Below are positions 17,236 through 28,126 of a stretch of 64,000 bases of DNA, in pieces. The notes beneath the pieces are model-generated. The model made no database searches and was not told the DNA's origin. It was given only the letters and a program-made list of their open reading frames with translations. Within the stretch, counting starts at the first letter, position 1; each line of letters starts with the position of its first letter. A program made the translations under genes and the position numbers. Source of the stretch: B4-G1 sp964393895 (lineage in GTDB: Bacteria; Chloroflexota; Anaerolineae; B4-G1); NCBI GenBank assembly GCA_964393895.1, contig CAYMWP010000004.1:15785-79784 (forward strand), given 5' to 3'.

Positions 17236-18360
17236 CTAGCGATGCTCGGATAGGGCCTGTCTGATCAGTTTAACCATCTCGGCGACAGGGTCGCCCAGGG
17301 CGTACGGCAGGCCGGTTTGCCCAAATGTGAATCCCAGTTCACTCCGGCCCAAGAGGCTTTGGACACCCTGTTTCACCGCCGCCGCAGGAGCAACATAGCG
17401 CCCCAATTGATAGCCCGGCAAGGGAAAATCAACCCCCAAGGCGGATAGGCAGGCCAGGTGCGGAAAGTTGACGCCCACGACCAGAGATCCGATCAGGCTG
17501 CCCCAATAACGGGCGTTGACGTCTATTATCTTGGCCTGCTCCTCCTGACTGTCGTATCTCAAGTCAACGTGGGCAATGCCGCTAAAGCTGATGGCAGAGA
17601 CTAGCCTGGCGATCGTGTCAAAGACTTGATCGTGTCGAATAAAATCTAGGCCCGCCGACGCCGCAAAGCTCTGCGACCCGCCTACAAAGCCCCGCTGTAT
17701 AGTGTGCGCCAGGATTCTGCCATCGTCACACAACACGCTGCAATCCACGTTATAGCCGCGAACAAAGTTCTGTACGACGTATTGACACGCGGAGGTTGCG
17801 GCTATATCGCTCAAAGCGTCCAACAGCTCGGACGGTGTGTCGAAGCGTCGTATCCCCTCCCCGCCTCGCGCTCTGGTAGGTTTGATCAACACGGGGAACT
17901 GCAAGTCGCGCAGGTTGCGCTCGAACTCGTCGCCGGTGGTGTACAAGATGGTGGCCGGGCCGGGTATTCCATTCTCTCTCAAAAGTTGGGCCAACGACCA
18001 TTTGTCAACGACAGTCTCAAAAGCTTCGAGTTCTGGTACAGGCGGCAAGGCCGCCATATCCGCAACGGATTGCCGATGAACGGACACGAAACGGACCGCC
18101 GGTTCGTCCACGGGCAGTATGACGTCGGCGCCGGTCTGCTCGACGGCCCGCCGCATCACATTCAACTGCCGCTCATCGTCATTCTCTCTCGCCCGGTAGC
18201 GGTACGTGCGCCGGCGGCGAGAGAAGCGGAGCGGCACCCAGGGCTCGTTCGACAAGACGTGCAGATCCAAGTTGGGGACTTGAGCCAGGCAGCGGGCCAC
18301 AAACAAAGCGAAATCGCTTTCCCCATCAATGATCAGAACGGAAAAACTGTGCTTTTTCAT
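17236..18360 (-). CDS. ATP-grasp carboxylate-amine ligase-like protein
   Basis: 374 residues, start ATG 18360 behind AGGAGG. The ATP-grasp fold is visible: FPVLIKPTRARGGEGIRRF (ATP-binding Lys and glycine loop), CQYVVQNFVRGYNVDCSVL, and HVDLRYDSQEEQAKIIDVNARYWGS with the metal-binding Asp/Asn. Such proteins join a carboxylate to an amine or thiol through an acyl-phosphate. Relatives are annotated as carbamoyl-phosphate synthase-like or D-Ala-D-Ala-like ligases. With the CapK-like, FemAB-like and AsnB-like neighbours it fits amino-acid decoration of the exopolysaccharide. The substrates are unknown. Confidence 0.8.
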   Translation of the reverse strand: MKKHSFSVLIIDGESDFALFVARCLAQVPNLDLHVLSNEPWVPLRFSRRRRTYRYRARENDDERQLNVMRRAVEQTGADVILPVDEPAVRFVSVHRQSVADMAALPPVPELEAFETVVDKWSLAQLLRENGIPGPATILYTTGDEFERNLRDLQFPVLIKPTRARGGEGIRRFDTPSELLDALSDIAATSACQYVVQNFVRGYNVDCSVLCDDGRILAHTIQRGFVGGSQSFAASAGLDFIRHDQVFDTIARLVSAISFSGIAHVDLRYDSQEEQAKIIDVNARYWGSLIGSLVVGVNFPHLACLSALGVDFPLPGYQLGRYVAPAAAVKQGVQSLLGRSELGFTFGQTGLPYALGDPVAEMVKLIRQALSEHR

Positions 18361-18372
18361 CTCGGCGACCTC

Positions 18373-19388
18373 CTACCTAGACAGAAATCCCCTCATCAGT
18401 TGATAGCCCGTGCGACTGATCTTGAGCAAAAAAGGGACATGTTCACAAGTGTTGCGTCCATAGCAGACCAATTCCCCGCCAAACTTGGCCTTGAAATCGC
18501 GCACGCCGTATTCCTCGTCCGGCTTGCCCGCGCCGCCAAAGTCGTAGACCTTGTAGCCGTTCTTTGCCCCCCACTCGAGAATGCGCCACGTCAATAACTC
18601 GTTGGGCGCGTAGGAGCCATAGGCTCGGTCCACGCCGCCGTACCAGCCATAGATGACGTCTTTGTACAGCAGTTCCGCCGATATGGCGACTGGGGTATCT
18701 CCCACACGGGCCAGTGTGAAGCGGATCATCCCCTTGCGATGCAGTACGTCGAAGGCCGCTTCAAAAAGGGAGCGGTGGGCCAGGGGGACCTGGGCCAGGC
18801 GATAAGTCTCACGCAACAGAGCGTAGCACACGGCAACTTGCTGCCGCTCTTTCACCTCGTGGACGGTCACCTCACCCCGCTTGAGTCTGCGCCGGATGTG
18901 CTTGCGCGTCCGGCTGCCGATACCTTGCAATATCTCCTCCGGCGGGCGGTTCAGGTCAAGCAAATAGTTCAGGTGGTCCTCGTAGACAAAGCCGCGCTCT
19001 TGCAAAATTGGCTGCACCGCCTCCAGGTCAGATAGATTGCGCAACTCGGTAAAGAGCGGGAAGCCGTCTACCTCGCGAGGGTAGGTGCGCAGCAACAGAT
19101 CCAGAGCTTTGTATCCTTCCGTCCCAGGGGCGCATAGGACGCTGCCGTAGACGACGGCGCGGGTGGTCAGGCGACGCAGCGGGCCGCCTTTCAGCGTGAT
19201 TTGCACAGGCAGCATCAGGGCCAGCACTCGTCCATCCTCGACCGCGGCCCACAGTGTGGGGCGATGCCCTTTGGCCTGTGCAAAGACCCGGAACATCTCG
19301 GGCGTGTGGAAAATGTTGCCGGCGGGATGCCGGTCCACAAAGTCACGCCAAACCGTCTCTGCGAGGGAGTGCGTTACCTTCACTTTGA

Positions 19389-19398
<10 letters not shown>
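18373..19398 (-). CDS. FemAB/GNAT-fold aminoacyltransferase-like protein
   Basis: 341 residues. The chain shows two-lobed GNAT/FemAB features: NIFHTPEMFRVFAQAKGHRP near the N-terminus, then DFGGAGKPDEEYGVRDFKAKF close to the C-terminus, a stretch typical of the lipid II:glycine glycyltransferase and exosortase-associated FemAB families. These transfer an amino acid from aminoacyl-tRNA, or an acyl group, to cell-wall or polymer precursors. The start is uncertain: the TTG at 19398 overlaps the upstream dehydrogenase by 10 nt, while a GTG at 19383 would avoid most of the overlap. It lies 12 nt ahead of the ATP-grasp gene. Confidence 0.78.
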
Positions 19399-20701
<1,303 letters not shown>

Positions 20702-20705
<4 letters not shown>

Positions 20706-21904
20706 TTGTTTTTCTCCCGTGAATTTGAGCGGCCCAGTCGCCCGACTAGACGGACATAGTCAGCGCTCTGGGATTTCCAATCGTAGCGTTGATTGAATCG
20801 TTCTATGTTTTGGGCCAGCGCCGCCAGGCGAGCGCGGTCGCGGTGCAGGGTGCGGATGCAGCGGGCCAGATCGTCCACGTCGCCCGGCGTAAAGAACTGG
20901 ACCATCGTCTCGTCAAAGTAGGCCGAGATGCCCGTCGTGCGGGAGGCGATGGCGGGCACACCCAGGGCCGCGTATTCGAGCAACTTGGTCGGCAACAGTT
21001 CGTCGGTAAACACGTCGTTGCGATACGGGACGACGGCCAGATCGGCGGTCGCGATGCGAGGCGGTATCTCTTCCACCGGCACAAAGCTTTCAAAACAGAC
21101 GTGTTCCTCCAGACCCAATTCCTGGGACAAACGCTGCAACTCGATCAAATAGTCTCCCCACCCGATGACGGTGAACGAGACCCCGGGAATCTCGGCTCGC
21201 ACCTGGGCGATGGCCCGCAAGACCAAATCCAGCCCGTAGCGCTGGGGTATGGCGCCGTGATAGATCAATTGGAAGCGGTGCTCGTCTCGGCGTCCGGGTT
21301 GCGTCGTGGCAGGCTTTCGAAAAATGCGCGAGTCCGCCAGGTTCATCAGCACCGAGCATTTTTCGGCCGCTACGCCGCGCTGGATCAACGCTCGACGCCA
21401 ATGGTCGGTGACGGTGATGACGTGATCGGCAAAGCGGCAGGCGAGCCGCTCCTGCCAATAGACCAGGCGGGCGAGTATGCTTTCGCGCCCTACGCCAAAG
21501 CGGGCGCGGAAAAACTCGGGCATCAGGTCGTGAATATCCAGTATGACGGACGCTCCGGTGAGTTTGGGAACCAGGGCCGCAAAGGCCAAAAAATCGGGTG
21601 GATTGTGTAACTGCACCACGTTGTACCTCTCTCGCAAGTGCAAGATGGTCAGTTTGGAGAACGCGAGCGCGAGGAAGGCCAGGTATTCCAAGAGTTGCAC
21701 AAAGGCGCCTTGGTCTTTGTGACGCCGGACCGGCATGCGATAGATGTTGACGCCGTGATAGGAATCGACCGCTGGCTCGTCGGGTAAACGCAAGCAGATG
21801 ACGTCCACCTGGTAACCGGCGTCAATCAACGCCTCGGCCTCGCGCTGCACGCGCACCTCGCCCAGGGGGTAGTAAGCGTGAACGATCATACAATGTCTTT
21901 TCAT
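20702..21904 (-). CDS. GT4 family glycosyltransferase
   Basis: Start at ATG 21904, which is preceded by GGAG; a longer frame to 21955 overlaps the upstream gene. About 400 residues with the GT-B layout: MIVHAYYPLGEVRVQREAEA at the N-terminus, a central linker with FQLIYHGAIPQRYGLDLVL, then FVPVEEIPPRIATADLAVVPY and LLPTKLLEYAALGVPAIASR, the donor-binding EX7E-like region of GT4 retaining enzymes. It would add one sugar to the lipid-linked repeat unit on the cytoplasmic side. Donor and acceptor are unknown. It is coupled by ATGA to the downstream dehydrogenase gene. Confidence 0.85.
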
Positions 21905-21920
21905 ACTGGCTCCGGGGTGT

Positions 21921-23237
21921 TCATTTTCCAAACAGACGCAGTCCATAGTCCCCAATGGTCAGCGCGTCAATGTCGCCGGTGATGCTCAGGGCGCTGCGTG
22001 CTCCGTCCGGCCAGCGGCCCAGGCGTACCAGCGCCCCATCGCCGTCTTCGATCTGCGCCAGCAATGGCAACTCATCCTGAGGGGAGAACTGTGGCTGGTC
22101 GAGGTAAATAGAATAGCGTCGCCGGTCGCCGCCGACCTGGACGATGTAGCCCTGACGGCGCACAAAGTCGAGCAGCGCCGGAGGGCAGGTCGGGGATGCT
22201 CCAACGAAAGGGCGCCGCTCTGCCCGGACGGTGCAGCTTGTGCCCTCGACCCGCCGGTAGCCGTCGGCCCAGGGCCTGGTACTCTCGAGAACTTTTACCT
22301 GCCGCGCCAGGATGACTGTGCCCGGCGGGCCGGTGACAGAGATATGCCAGGCATCGCCGTCTTTCTCTTGCACGTTCACGGTGGCGGCGGCGCGCGCGCG
22401 CCACCAGGCGGCGATCTCGCTCAAGCGGGCCACCCACACCGGAGGCCTAAGCGCGCGGGCCCGGCTCAGCACGGCCGAGAGGCCGTCTGCGCCCCAGGCA
22501 ATTCGTTCTGGGTGCAACTGAACGGTGAATAGCTCACCGCGCCGGTAGGTTTCGGACAGGATGGAGCACCAAGCGCTCTCGATCACCTCATTGATGGCGC
22601 CACCTGTCCGGCTGCCCAAGCGGTCAACCAGCATCTCGTCGTCGGGCAGAGAGACCGGGATCTCGACCAGCCGACCGTCGAACCGTGGCAGTGATGGTCG
22701 TTCGTTGGCGAGCCAGGGGGCGTAAAATGAAACGGCCCGTTCGTAGGCAGCGTGAGCGGAGGGAGCAAAGGCGCCAAAGTCGAGGACGTCCCACATAATG
22801 GGTTGATTGCTGACGTAGGAAAAGCCAGCCTCTTCGATAGCTGTGTATAGTTGCGCATCTCGTCGCAAGTAGGGGGAGCGGAAACCCAGAGTTTTCACAC
22901 CGGCGGCGGCAAACAGCTCGCGTGCGCGACGTAGATGGTCCAATTGCTCGGCCAGCGACAGGCGCGCATAGTCCACGTGGGTGTAACCGTGCACGGCGAA
23001 CTCGACATCTTTGCCCAGGTACTCGACGATCGTGACCGGGTTACGCTTCAGAACGACCGCGGTCAGGGCCAGGCTCGCGCCGCAGCCAAATTGGCTCAAC
23101 GTCTGCACGAACAGGCGCAACGAGCGATCCATTTTCGCCGGCGTGAGACCATACCGGTTGGTTATGCTGTAGACGCGCTTCAACAGGGCATACGACCCCT
23201 TGGCCTGGGCGGCGAGAGTGACGGGATTTATTCTCAT
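21921..23237 (-). CDS. Polysaccharide deacetylase-like protein (NodB fold) with beta-rich C-terminal domain
   Basis: 438 residues. VEFAVHGYTHVDYARLS is the metal-binding HxxxH motif of NodB-type carbohydrate deacetylases, and TLGFRSPYLRRDAQLYTAIE is motif 3 (RxPY). The usual first motif (TFDDG or TWDID) is degraded, reading VVLKRNPVTIVEYL, so metal binding may be partial. After about residue 270 there is a beta-rich accessory domain. There is no signal peptide; it may act on the cytoplasmic precursor or be held by partners. Its start overlaps the stop of the preceding deacetylase by 4 nt (ATGA), making a tandem pair. Full catalytic activity is uncertain. Confidence 0.75.
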   Translation of the reverse strand: MRINPVTLAAQAKGSYALLKRVYSITNRYGLTPAKMDRSLRLFVQTLSQFGCGASLALTAVVLKRNPVTIVEYLGKDVEFAVHGYTHVDYARLSLAEQLDHLRRARELFAAAGVKTLGFRSPYLRRDAQLYTAIEEAGFSYVSNQPIMWDVLDFGAFAPSAHAAYERAVSFYAPWLANERPSLPRFDGRLVEIPVSLPDDEMLVDRLGSRTGGAINEVIESAWCSILSETYRRGELFTVQLHPERIAWGADGLSAVLSRARALRPPVWVARLSEIAAWWRARAAATVNVQEKDGDAWHISVTGPPGTVILARQVKVLESTRPWADGYRRVEGTSCTVRAERRPFVGASPTCPPALLDFVRRQGYIVQVGGDRRRYSIYLDQPQFSPQDELPLLAQIEDGDGALVRLGRWPDGARSALSITGDIDALTIGDYGLRLFGK

Positions 23238-24139
23238 TCTAGTGACTCATCCAGAACGCGAACGACATAGTCGCCCACGGACATAAATCTGACTCGTGGA
23301 AAGGAGGCCACGTAAGCGAACAAATCCCGCGTGCGCTGTAACCAGGTCTCTTGATCCATTCTGTACAACAGGTTGCGGATCAGAAACCCGTGCGCCCGGA
23401 TGTGGGCGGGTGCAAATTCGCGCAGCTGGAACGTTCGTTGGCGGCCCGACGTGAACTCGGTCGGGTGCGCCAGATAGACGATGGGCTTGCCGGTGCGCTT
23501 CGCTTCGGCGTACAACAACCTGAACAGCGCTTTTATAACAGAAAGCCCCAGGATATTCAAAGAAGCAGAGATAAAGGGGACGATTGCGGCCGAGATGGGT
23601 ACTTGCCAGATGGGAAGCTCTCCCTTGCGAAAAGCGTTGCCGCGATGCGGGCGATATGGCCGGCGTGGAGCCAAGATCCATCCCGGGTTGATCAGATTGG
23701 AGCTGACAAAATCAACTCGCTGCGAGCAGACAGAACTATCCGCCCAATAGCCGTACTCGGCCAACAGCCTCAACGTGAGGGCCGAGGTCTTGACCCGCGG
23801 ACTGCGAAAGACACGGATCGGATCACCGGTCAAACCCGCCAGCTTTTCCGTCGCTTGCCCGATGTAGGCGCGCTGCATAGCCTCGGGCATACGGTCGTAA
23901 TTCTCTTCGTCTCCGTGGGTCAGCCCGTGGCAGCCGATCTCGTGGCCGGAGGCTCGTATCCGTTCCAGGGCGGCGGGGGTCGCCTGCTCGGCGTCGGCGG
24001 TGACAAAGAAGGTGGATTGAATATCTAATTCGTCGCACAGGTCGGTCGCTATCTCGAGAGATCGGAGCTTGTCCGCAACAGGTATGCGCGGGGATGGGTC
24101 AATGTCCCAGGTTATCAATACGGGCACTTGCTCGCTCAT
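23234..24139 (-). CDS. Polysaccharide deacetylase (NodB fold)
   Basis: 301 residues with a complete NodB signature: VLITWDIDPSPR (catalytic and metal Asp), SGHEIGCHGLTHGDEEN (metal-binding H-x3-H), FRSPRVKTSALTLRLLAEYG (motif 3). VYLAHPTEFTSG near the end resembles the His-containing motif 5. It should remove N- or O-acetyl groups from a sugar polymer or lipid-linked precursor using a divalent metal. No signal peptide is visible. The ATG is coupled through a 4 nt overlap with the second deacetylase. This type is frequent in exosortase-associated exopolysaccharide clusters. Confidence 0.85.
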   Translation of the reverse strand: MSEQVPVLITWDIDPSPRIPVADKLRSLEIATDLCDELDIQSTFFVTADAEQATPAALERIRASGHEIGCHGLTHGDEENYDRMPEAMQRAYIGQATEKLAGLTGDPIRVFRSPRVKTSALTLRLLAEYGYWADSSVCSQRVDFVSSNLINPGWILAPRRPYRPHRGNAFRKGELPIWQVPISAAIVPFISASLNILGLSVIKALFRLLYAEAKRTGKPIVYLAHPTEFTSGRQRTFQLREFAPAHIRAHGFLIRNLLYRMDQETWLQRTRDLFAYVASFPRVRFMSVGDYVVRVLDESLE

Positions 24140-24160
24140 CCGCCGTTACTCTCCGCCCTG

Positions 24161-26824
24161 CTATCGTGTTCTGGAAATGACTATATTGTCCCAGTAAAGT
24201 GTCTTGTGAGCCGTGCTTTGATCGGTGTACAGTTTGAAACTGATCTGTGTCCCTCGATCCGCCGCGTTAGGATCGGACATTGTTCTGATGTTGTAGTTAG
24301 CCAACCACAACTCGCCGTCCAAGAACACCTCGACTAGGCCATTGTTGCTCGCGCTTCTAACGAAATGCTCCTCCAAATGAACCCATCGCCCGACTGGCAC
24401 TTTTTTGGTTGATGTTTTTCCGTTAATGGTAGAGCCATTGAATTGCTGCCCTATGTGCAGGTATCCGCTTCCATAGATCAGTATTTGATTGTATTTTTCG
24501 TACCATCCTCCCTCTCTTCTTTCGACTATGTCGGTTAGCTCTATCCAGGGATCAATATCAACGTCGGCCGGAATGTAGAACCAGGCCGAGCGCCAGATCT
24601 CGTTCCCTCCAATGTTCCAGGTGCCGGCGCCGCCGGTTTTCCATCCTCCTTTGCGCATCTCTATCCGCCGGTCATAATCTCTGCCGGGATTGCCGGGCAT
24701 GTTCACGTTCAGTTCGAGGTACTGGTTTCCATTCTGCGCCAGCAGCGGGTCGTTCCGCAAAGCGATCTGGGCATAGTCTGAGCAGTCGTGGTGGTTGCCC
24801 GCCTCCACGTAGCCAAAATAGGGACAATCGTCGGGCAAACACTCAAACCCGGGGTCCGGCTTGGAAATAGGCATGAACAGGTCGCTTTGGGTTTCGTAGT
24901 GGGAGGCCGCCCCGTCGCAGTTCGGGCGCGGTGGTTGGGTGATGGTCTCGAAATCTTCCGACCACAACACATTGGGCGCTTTGCCCACCAGGGGTAAAAA
25001 GATCGAGTATTCATCGTCATAAGTCACTATAATTTCCGCTGTGGATGCAGCCTTGATAGTCACGTCAAGCTCCAACAGGCCATCGGCTAACGTGTAGGCG
25101 TGGCTCGCGCCATCAACCGTCACCGATTGGATCGGTACGGCCCGGTCCTCCTCTTTTTGCAAATGGTAAAGCAGGCTGCCACCCGTCTCATTCTCCAGGA
25201 TCAGGTGATTGGTGTACCACTGCACGGTGACGCTGCCGTCGTCGTTCCGTCTCTCCAGGTAAAGCCGCTTGATGATATGGTCCAGGCTGCGCCATTCCAC
25301 CTCTCCCTCCAGGCCGTGGATGGCGTCCGCGATATCGTCGTAAGCCCCTATATCCGCCGGAGGGGCAAAATCCCACTCGTGACCGTAGATAAAGATTGGC
25401 TTGTCCCGGAAGAGATTGAAAGGGTAGGGGCTGGTGCTTTGCCAGTGACGGGTGACCAGGGCATAGTTGCCGTAATCCATTATGGCCGGGTACATCTCGA
25501 AATCCCAGGCTGTGCTGGTGGTCCCGCTCAGGGGCGTGTTTTGGGTGTTGAGCGTCGCCACATAGTTGAGTTTTTTGAGCAAGGGGAGTGTGCTCTCTCC
25601 CGCCAGTTTACAGGGAAAGACCATAACGCGTCCGTAAGGAACACCCGTCAATGTCTCGTGGATGTCCATCCGTTGCAGGGCCTGTTCCAGATCTGCTCGT
25701 TGCTCCTCCAGTAGGGTGCTGTCCGTGAACTCGGGGCAGGGATCGTGATTGTTGCCGTGTACGCCCAGCGAGTAGCGGTCGGGGTGAGCCAGGAACAGAT
25801 CAATGACACCTTGCTCGGCCTGGTCATAGCAGTTGCCGGGTACGGTAGCGATGGTGGTGTGATAGTCGTGGGCTTCCAGATGGGTCAGCAGTTCGCTGTA
25901 ATTCAGGTTTACGAACGGCTCTTGCAGGCAGGGGTCGTCAATGACCAAGTTGGCATAGTCGTGATCGTTGTGCCAGGCTTCGTCTCCGGCCGTGTAGCGC
26001 ACAAAGGCCATCAAGGGCACCACTTCCATAAAATGGGCCTGCTCAAACTCAAAATAACCGTCCTGTGGCCAGGCTTCGTAGAGCGTATAAAATTGTCGCT
26101 CTTCCAAGTTGTGGAAATGAGCGCCGCCGTCCACAAAGATGCTTCCGGCTCCATCCTGGAAGCGGACAAAGACGGGGTAGGTCTGGCTGTAGGCATCGGT
26201 GGCCTCTACCAATACGTCCACGTGGGTCGCGCCAGAAGCCAGGGTCAGAGCGCGATCGTACTGGTCGTAGGGAGCGGTGATGGTAATACCGGACAGCTCG
26301 CGCAGGATTTCGGGATGATCGGCGCTCAACTGATAATCCCGGCTGGTATCCGTGGGGTAAGTGGCGCTCACGATCTCACCGTCGGTCAGTTCGTTGAGGT
26401 TGGCGGGATCGTCGTCGCTGTGCGCCCGCGTCACCAGGAGGTTGACGCCGTGCTGGTCAATGGCCGTCTCCAGAACGGCCAGCCCACCGGGGTCGAGATG
26501 GTCAGACAAAGTGGCGGCATCAATGCCGATAGCGGGATAGTACTGACCATCCTCGTCGCGCAAGAGATCATTGGTCAAAGAGGTAGAAGCCACATCAACG
26601 ACCGCCCAGCGCAGGCCATAATACTCGGCCACTTTTTTGAAATTGACGTCGGTGTTGCGAGGGTTGGCAGCGTTGTACAGAAGCAGTGCATCGCTCAGAT
26701 CGGTCATCGTCTGAGGTAATGGCGCTGATGAAGCCTGTATCGCAGCGAGCGCCAGTCCCAGGCAAACTCCGCCAAGCAAAGCGCCGAAAAGCAGGCTTTT
26801 GGTCCGAGACGTTTTTTGCAACAT
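24161..26824 (-). CDS. Secreted two-domain protein: polysaccharide deacetylase-like N-part and polysaccharide lyase/lectin-like C-part
   Basis: I start at ATG 26824 (GAGGGAA upstream), giving a clean signal peptide MLQKTSRTKSLLFGALLGG...; a longer frame to 26947 adds a non-signal leader. 887 residues. In the middle YANLVIDDPCLQEP and SLGVHGNNHDPCPEF look like NodB motifs 1 and 2 (DD and HxxxH-like). Near residue 610 comes the Chloroflexi-style stretch EYSIFLPLVGKAPN. The C-terminal 270 residues (YLELNVNMPGNPGRDYDRR; WIELTDIVERREGGWYEKYN; DGELWLANYN) look like a jelly-roll of the heparin-lyase-I/LamG kind. It would act outside the cell on the polymer made by this locus. Both enzyme assignments are by motif only. 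Confidence 0.7.
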   Translation of the reverse strand: MLQKTSRTKSLLFGALLGGVCLGLALAAIQASSAPLPQTMTDLSDALLLYNAANPRNTDVNFKKVAEYYGLRWAVVDVASTSLTNDLLRDEDGQYYPAIGIDAATLSDHLDPGGLAVLETAIDQHGVNLLVTRAHSDDDPANLNELTDGEIVSATYPTDTSRDYQLSADHPEILRELSGITITAPYDQYDRALTLASGATHVDVLVEATDAYSQTYPVFVRFQDGAGSIFVDGGAHFHNLEERQFYTLYEAWPQDGYFEFEQAHFMEVVPLMAFVRYTAGDEAWHNDHDYANLVIDDPCLQEPFVNLNYSELLTHLEAHDYHTTIATVPGNCYDQAEQGVIDLFLAHPDRYSLGVHGNNHDPCPEFTDSTLLEEQRADLEQALQRMDIHETLTGVPYGRVMVFPCKLAGESTLPLLKKLNYVATLNTQNTPLSGTTSTAWDFEMYPAIMDYGNYALVTRHWQSTSPYPFNLFRDKPIFIYGHEWDFAPPADIGAYDDIADAIHGLEGEVEWRSLDHIIKRLYLERRNDDGSVTVQWYTNHLILENETGGSLLYHLQKEEDRAVPIQSVTVDGASHAYTLADGLLELDVTIKAASTAEIIVTYDDEYSIFLPLVGKAPNVLWSEDFETITQPPRPNCDGAASHYETQSDLFMPISKPDPGFECLPDDCPYFGYVEAGNHHDCSDYAQIALRNDPLLAQNGNQYLELNVNMPGNPGRDYDRRIEMRKGGWKTGGAGTWNIGGNEIWRSAWFYIPADVDIDPWIELTDIVERREGGWYEKYNQILIYGSGYLHIGQQFNGSTINGKTSTKKVPVGRWVHLEEHFVRSASNNGLVEVFLDGELWLANYNIRTMSDPNAADRGTQISFKLYTDQSTAHKTLYWDNIVISRTR

Positions 26825-26835
26825 TATTCCCTCGC

Positions 26836-28041
26836 TCAGTTGTAACAAAAGTTCTTCCAGGCCCAAAGCAGATACCGGCACAGGGCCGTCCACTCGGCCT
26901 GAGGCTCCGTGCGAGGAGTTTCCCCGTATCCTATCACAACCAGCCAACGCCTTACCTCATCCAGCACGGCGTTGTCTTCAAACCGGCCCAGGAACAGCAG
27001 CGGCGCCAGGGCGAACACGATCAGGTTGGCCGTGACGGAAAAGTGAGACCAATAGCCCCTCGGCGGGAGGCGTCGCTGGCGCAAGTATTTGATGGCATTG
27101 ATCAGTTTTTGATCCAGTGGGACGGGCAACGGCCACAGCCGGTAGAGGTTGTACGATTTTTGTACCTGGGGGTGGTTCAAGAACCGTTCGGGGAACTGAG
27201 CATAGGTCTCGAAAGTGATGCCGAGTTCCTCGGCCATGAGATGACGGAAGGTGGTGTCTACGACGCCGGCGACCTGGGGCCACAGACTGTTCAAGTCTTG
27301 GGGATACAGTTCCGGCGCGGGATGCAGCTTGAAGTGCGTCGCCCGCTCGACCAGAGTGGATAACTCGGTGCCCGGTGCCAGGTTGTTCAAAGCGGCGAAA
27401 CGTCGCCCGCGCTCGGCGTAGGAGTAATGATACTCTCCCCACAGGAGTAAAAGGGCCTCGTTGCACGCCAAGATGAGCTTGTTGATCCAGCGGATGGTCT
27501 CTATCCGGTCTTTGGGGAGCGGCGCTGATCGGGGCGTGTAGGGCAAGGACTCGATCATCCGGTTAATGAGCAGCCTGATACCGGCCCGCACCGAAATCTG
27601 GCGCGGGTCAATGATCGGCCCGAGATTTAGCATCTCTCGTCCATAGAGAGTTTGTCCGCCGGTCTTGAGTTCGTACATGGCGATGGTCGGTGCGGCCCGG
27701 CCCAAAGAGAGGTTCTGCGATTGGTTCGTGCGCAGCCGGCCGGGGCGCATCCACGAGATGCTAGTCTCTACGCCCAACTCTGCCGTTAGTTGTCGTGACA
27801 AAGAGGCAAACAGTTTGCGGTAGCAAGGAGAGCGAGTGACGACGGCGATCTCGTAATCGCTGAGGGAGATGGAGCGCCCGTCGTCGAGCATGACGCTGCC
27901 TTCACCACGTCCAAAGCTGCCGTAGAGGATGATGGAGCGCGGCTCCAGGTGGTCGCGGATAGCATCCACAATCCGCGCCAGGTGGCGGGCGATGGTGCGG
28001 TCAATCTCTGGGTTGTCGTGTGCGGTATACTTACTCGCCAT
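26836..28041 (-). CDS. Nucleotidyltransferase-fold protein (pol beta superfamily)
   Basis: 401 residues. SIILYGSFGRGEGSVMLDDG followed by SLSDYEIAVVTR is the GSxxRGE...DxE pattern of pol-beta-type nucleotidyltransferases, with metal-binding acidic residues in DYE. The remaining 300 residues are alpha-helical with no motif I recognise. It lies between a secreted deacetylase/lyase-like gene and a phosphodiesterase-like gene in the polysaccharide locus, so it could add a nucleotidyl or phosphoryl group to a lipid, sugar or protein partner. An antitoxin-like or regulatory role cannot be excluded. Similar orphan proteins occur in exopolysaccharide loci. Function is unknown. Confidence 0.7.
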   Translation of the reverse strand: MASKYTAHDNPEIDRTIARHLARIVDAIRDHLEPRSIILYGSFGRGEGSVMLDDGRSISLSDYEIAVVTRSPCYRKLFASLSRQLTAELGVETSISWMRPGRLRTNQSQNLSLGRAAPTIAMYELKTGGQTLYGREMLNLGPIIDPRQISVRAGIRLLINRMIESLPYTPRSAPLPKDRIETIRWINKLILACNEALLLLWGEYHYSYAERGRRFAALNNLAPGTELSTLVERATHFKLHPAPELYPQDLNSLWPQVAGVVDTTFRHLMAEELGITFETYAQFPERFLNHPQVQKSYNLYRLWPLPVPLDQKLINAIKYLRQRRLPPRGYWSHFSVTANLIVFALAPLLFLGRFEDNAVLDEVRRWLVVIGYGETPRTEPQAEWTALCRYLLWAWKNFCYN

Positions 28042-28126
28042 ACGTAATTGTTCGCCTAGAACACGGATGAGCAGGATTCACGGACTGAATGTCAGGCCAA
28101 GAATCCGCTAATGCTGGAAATCCGTG

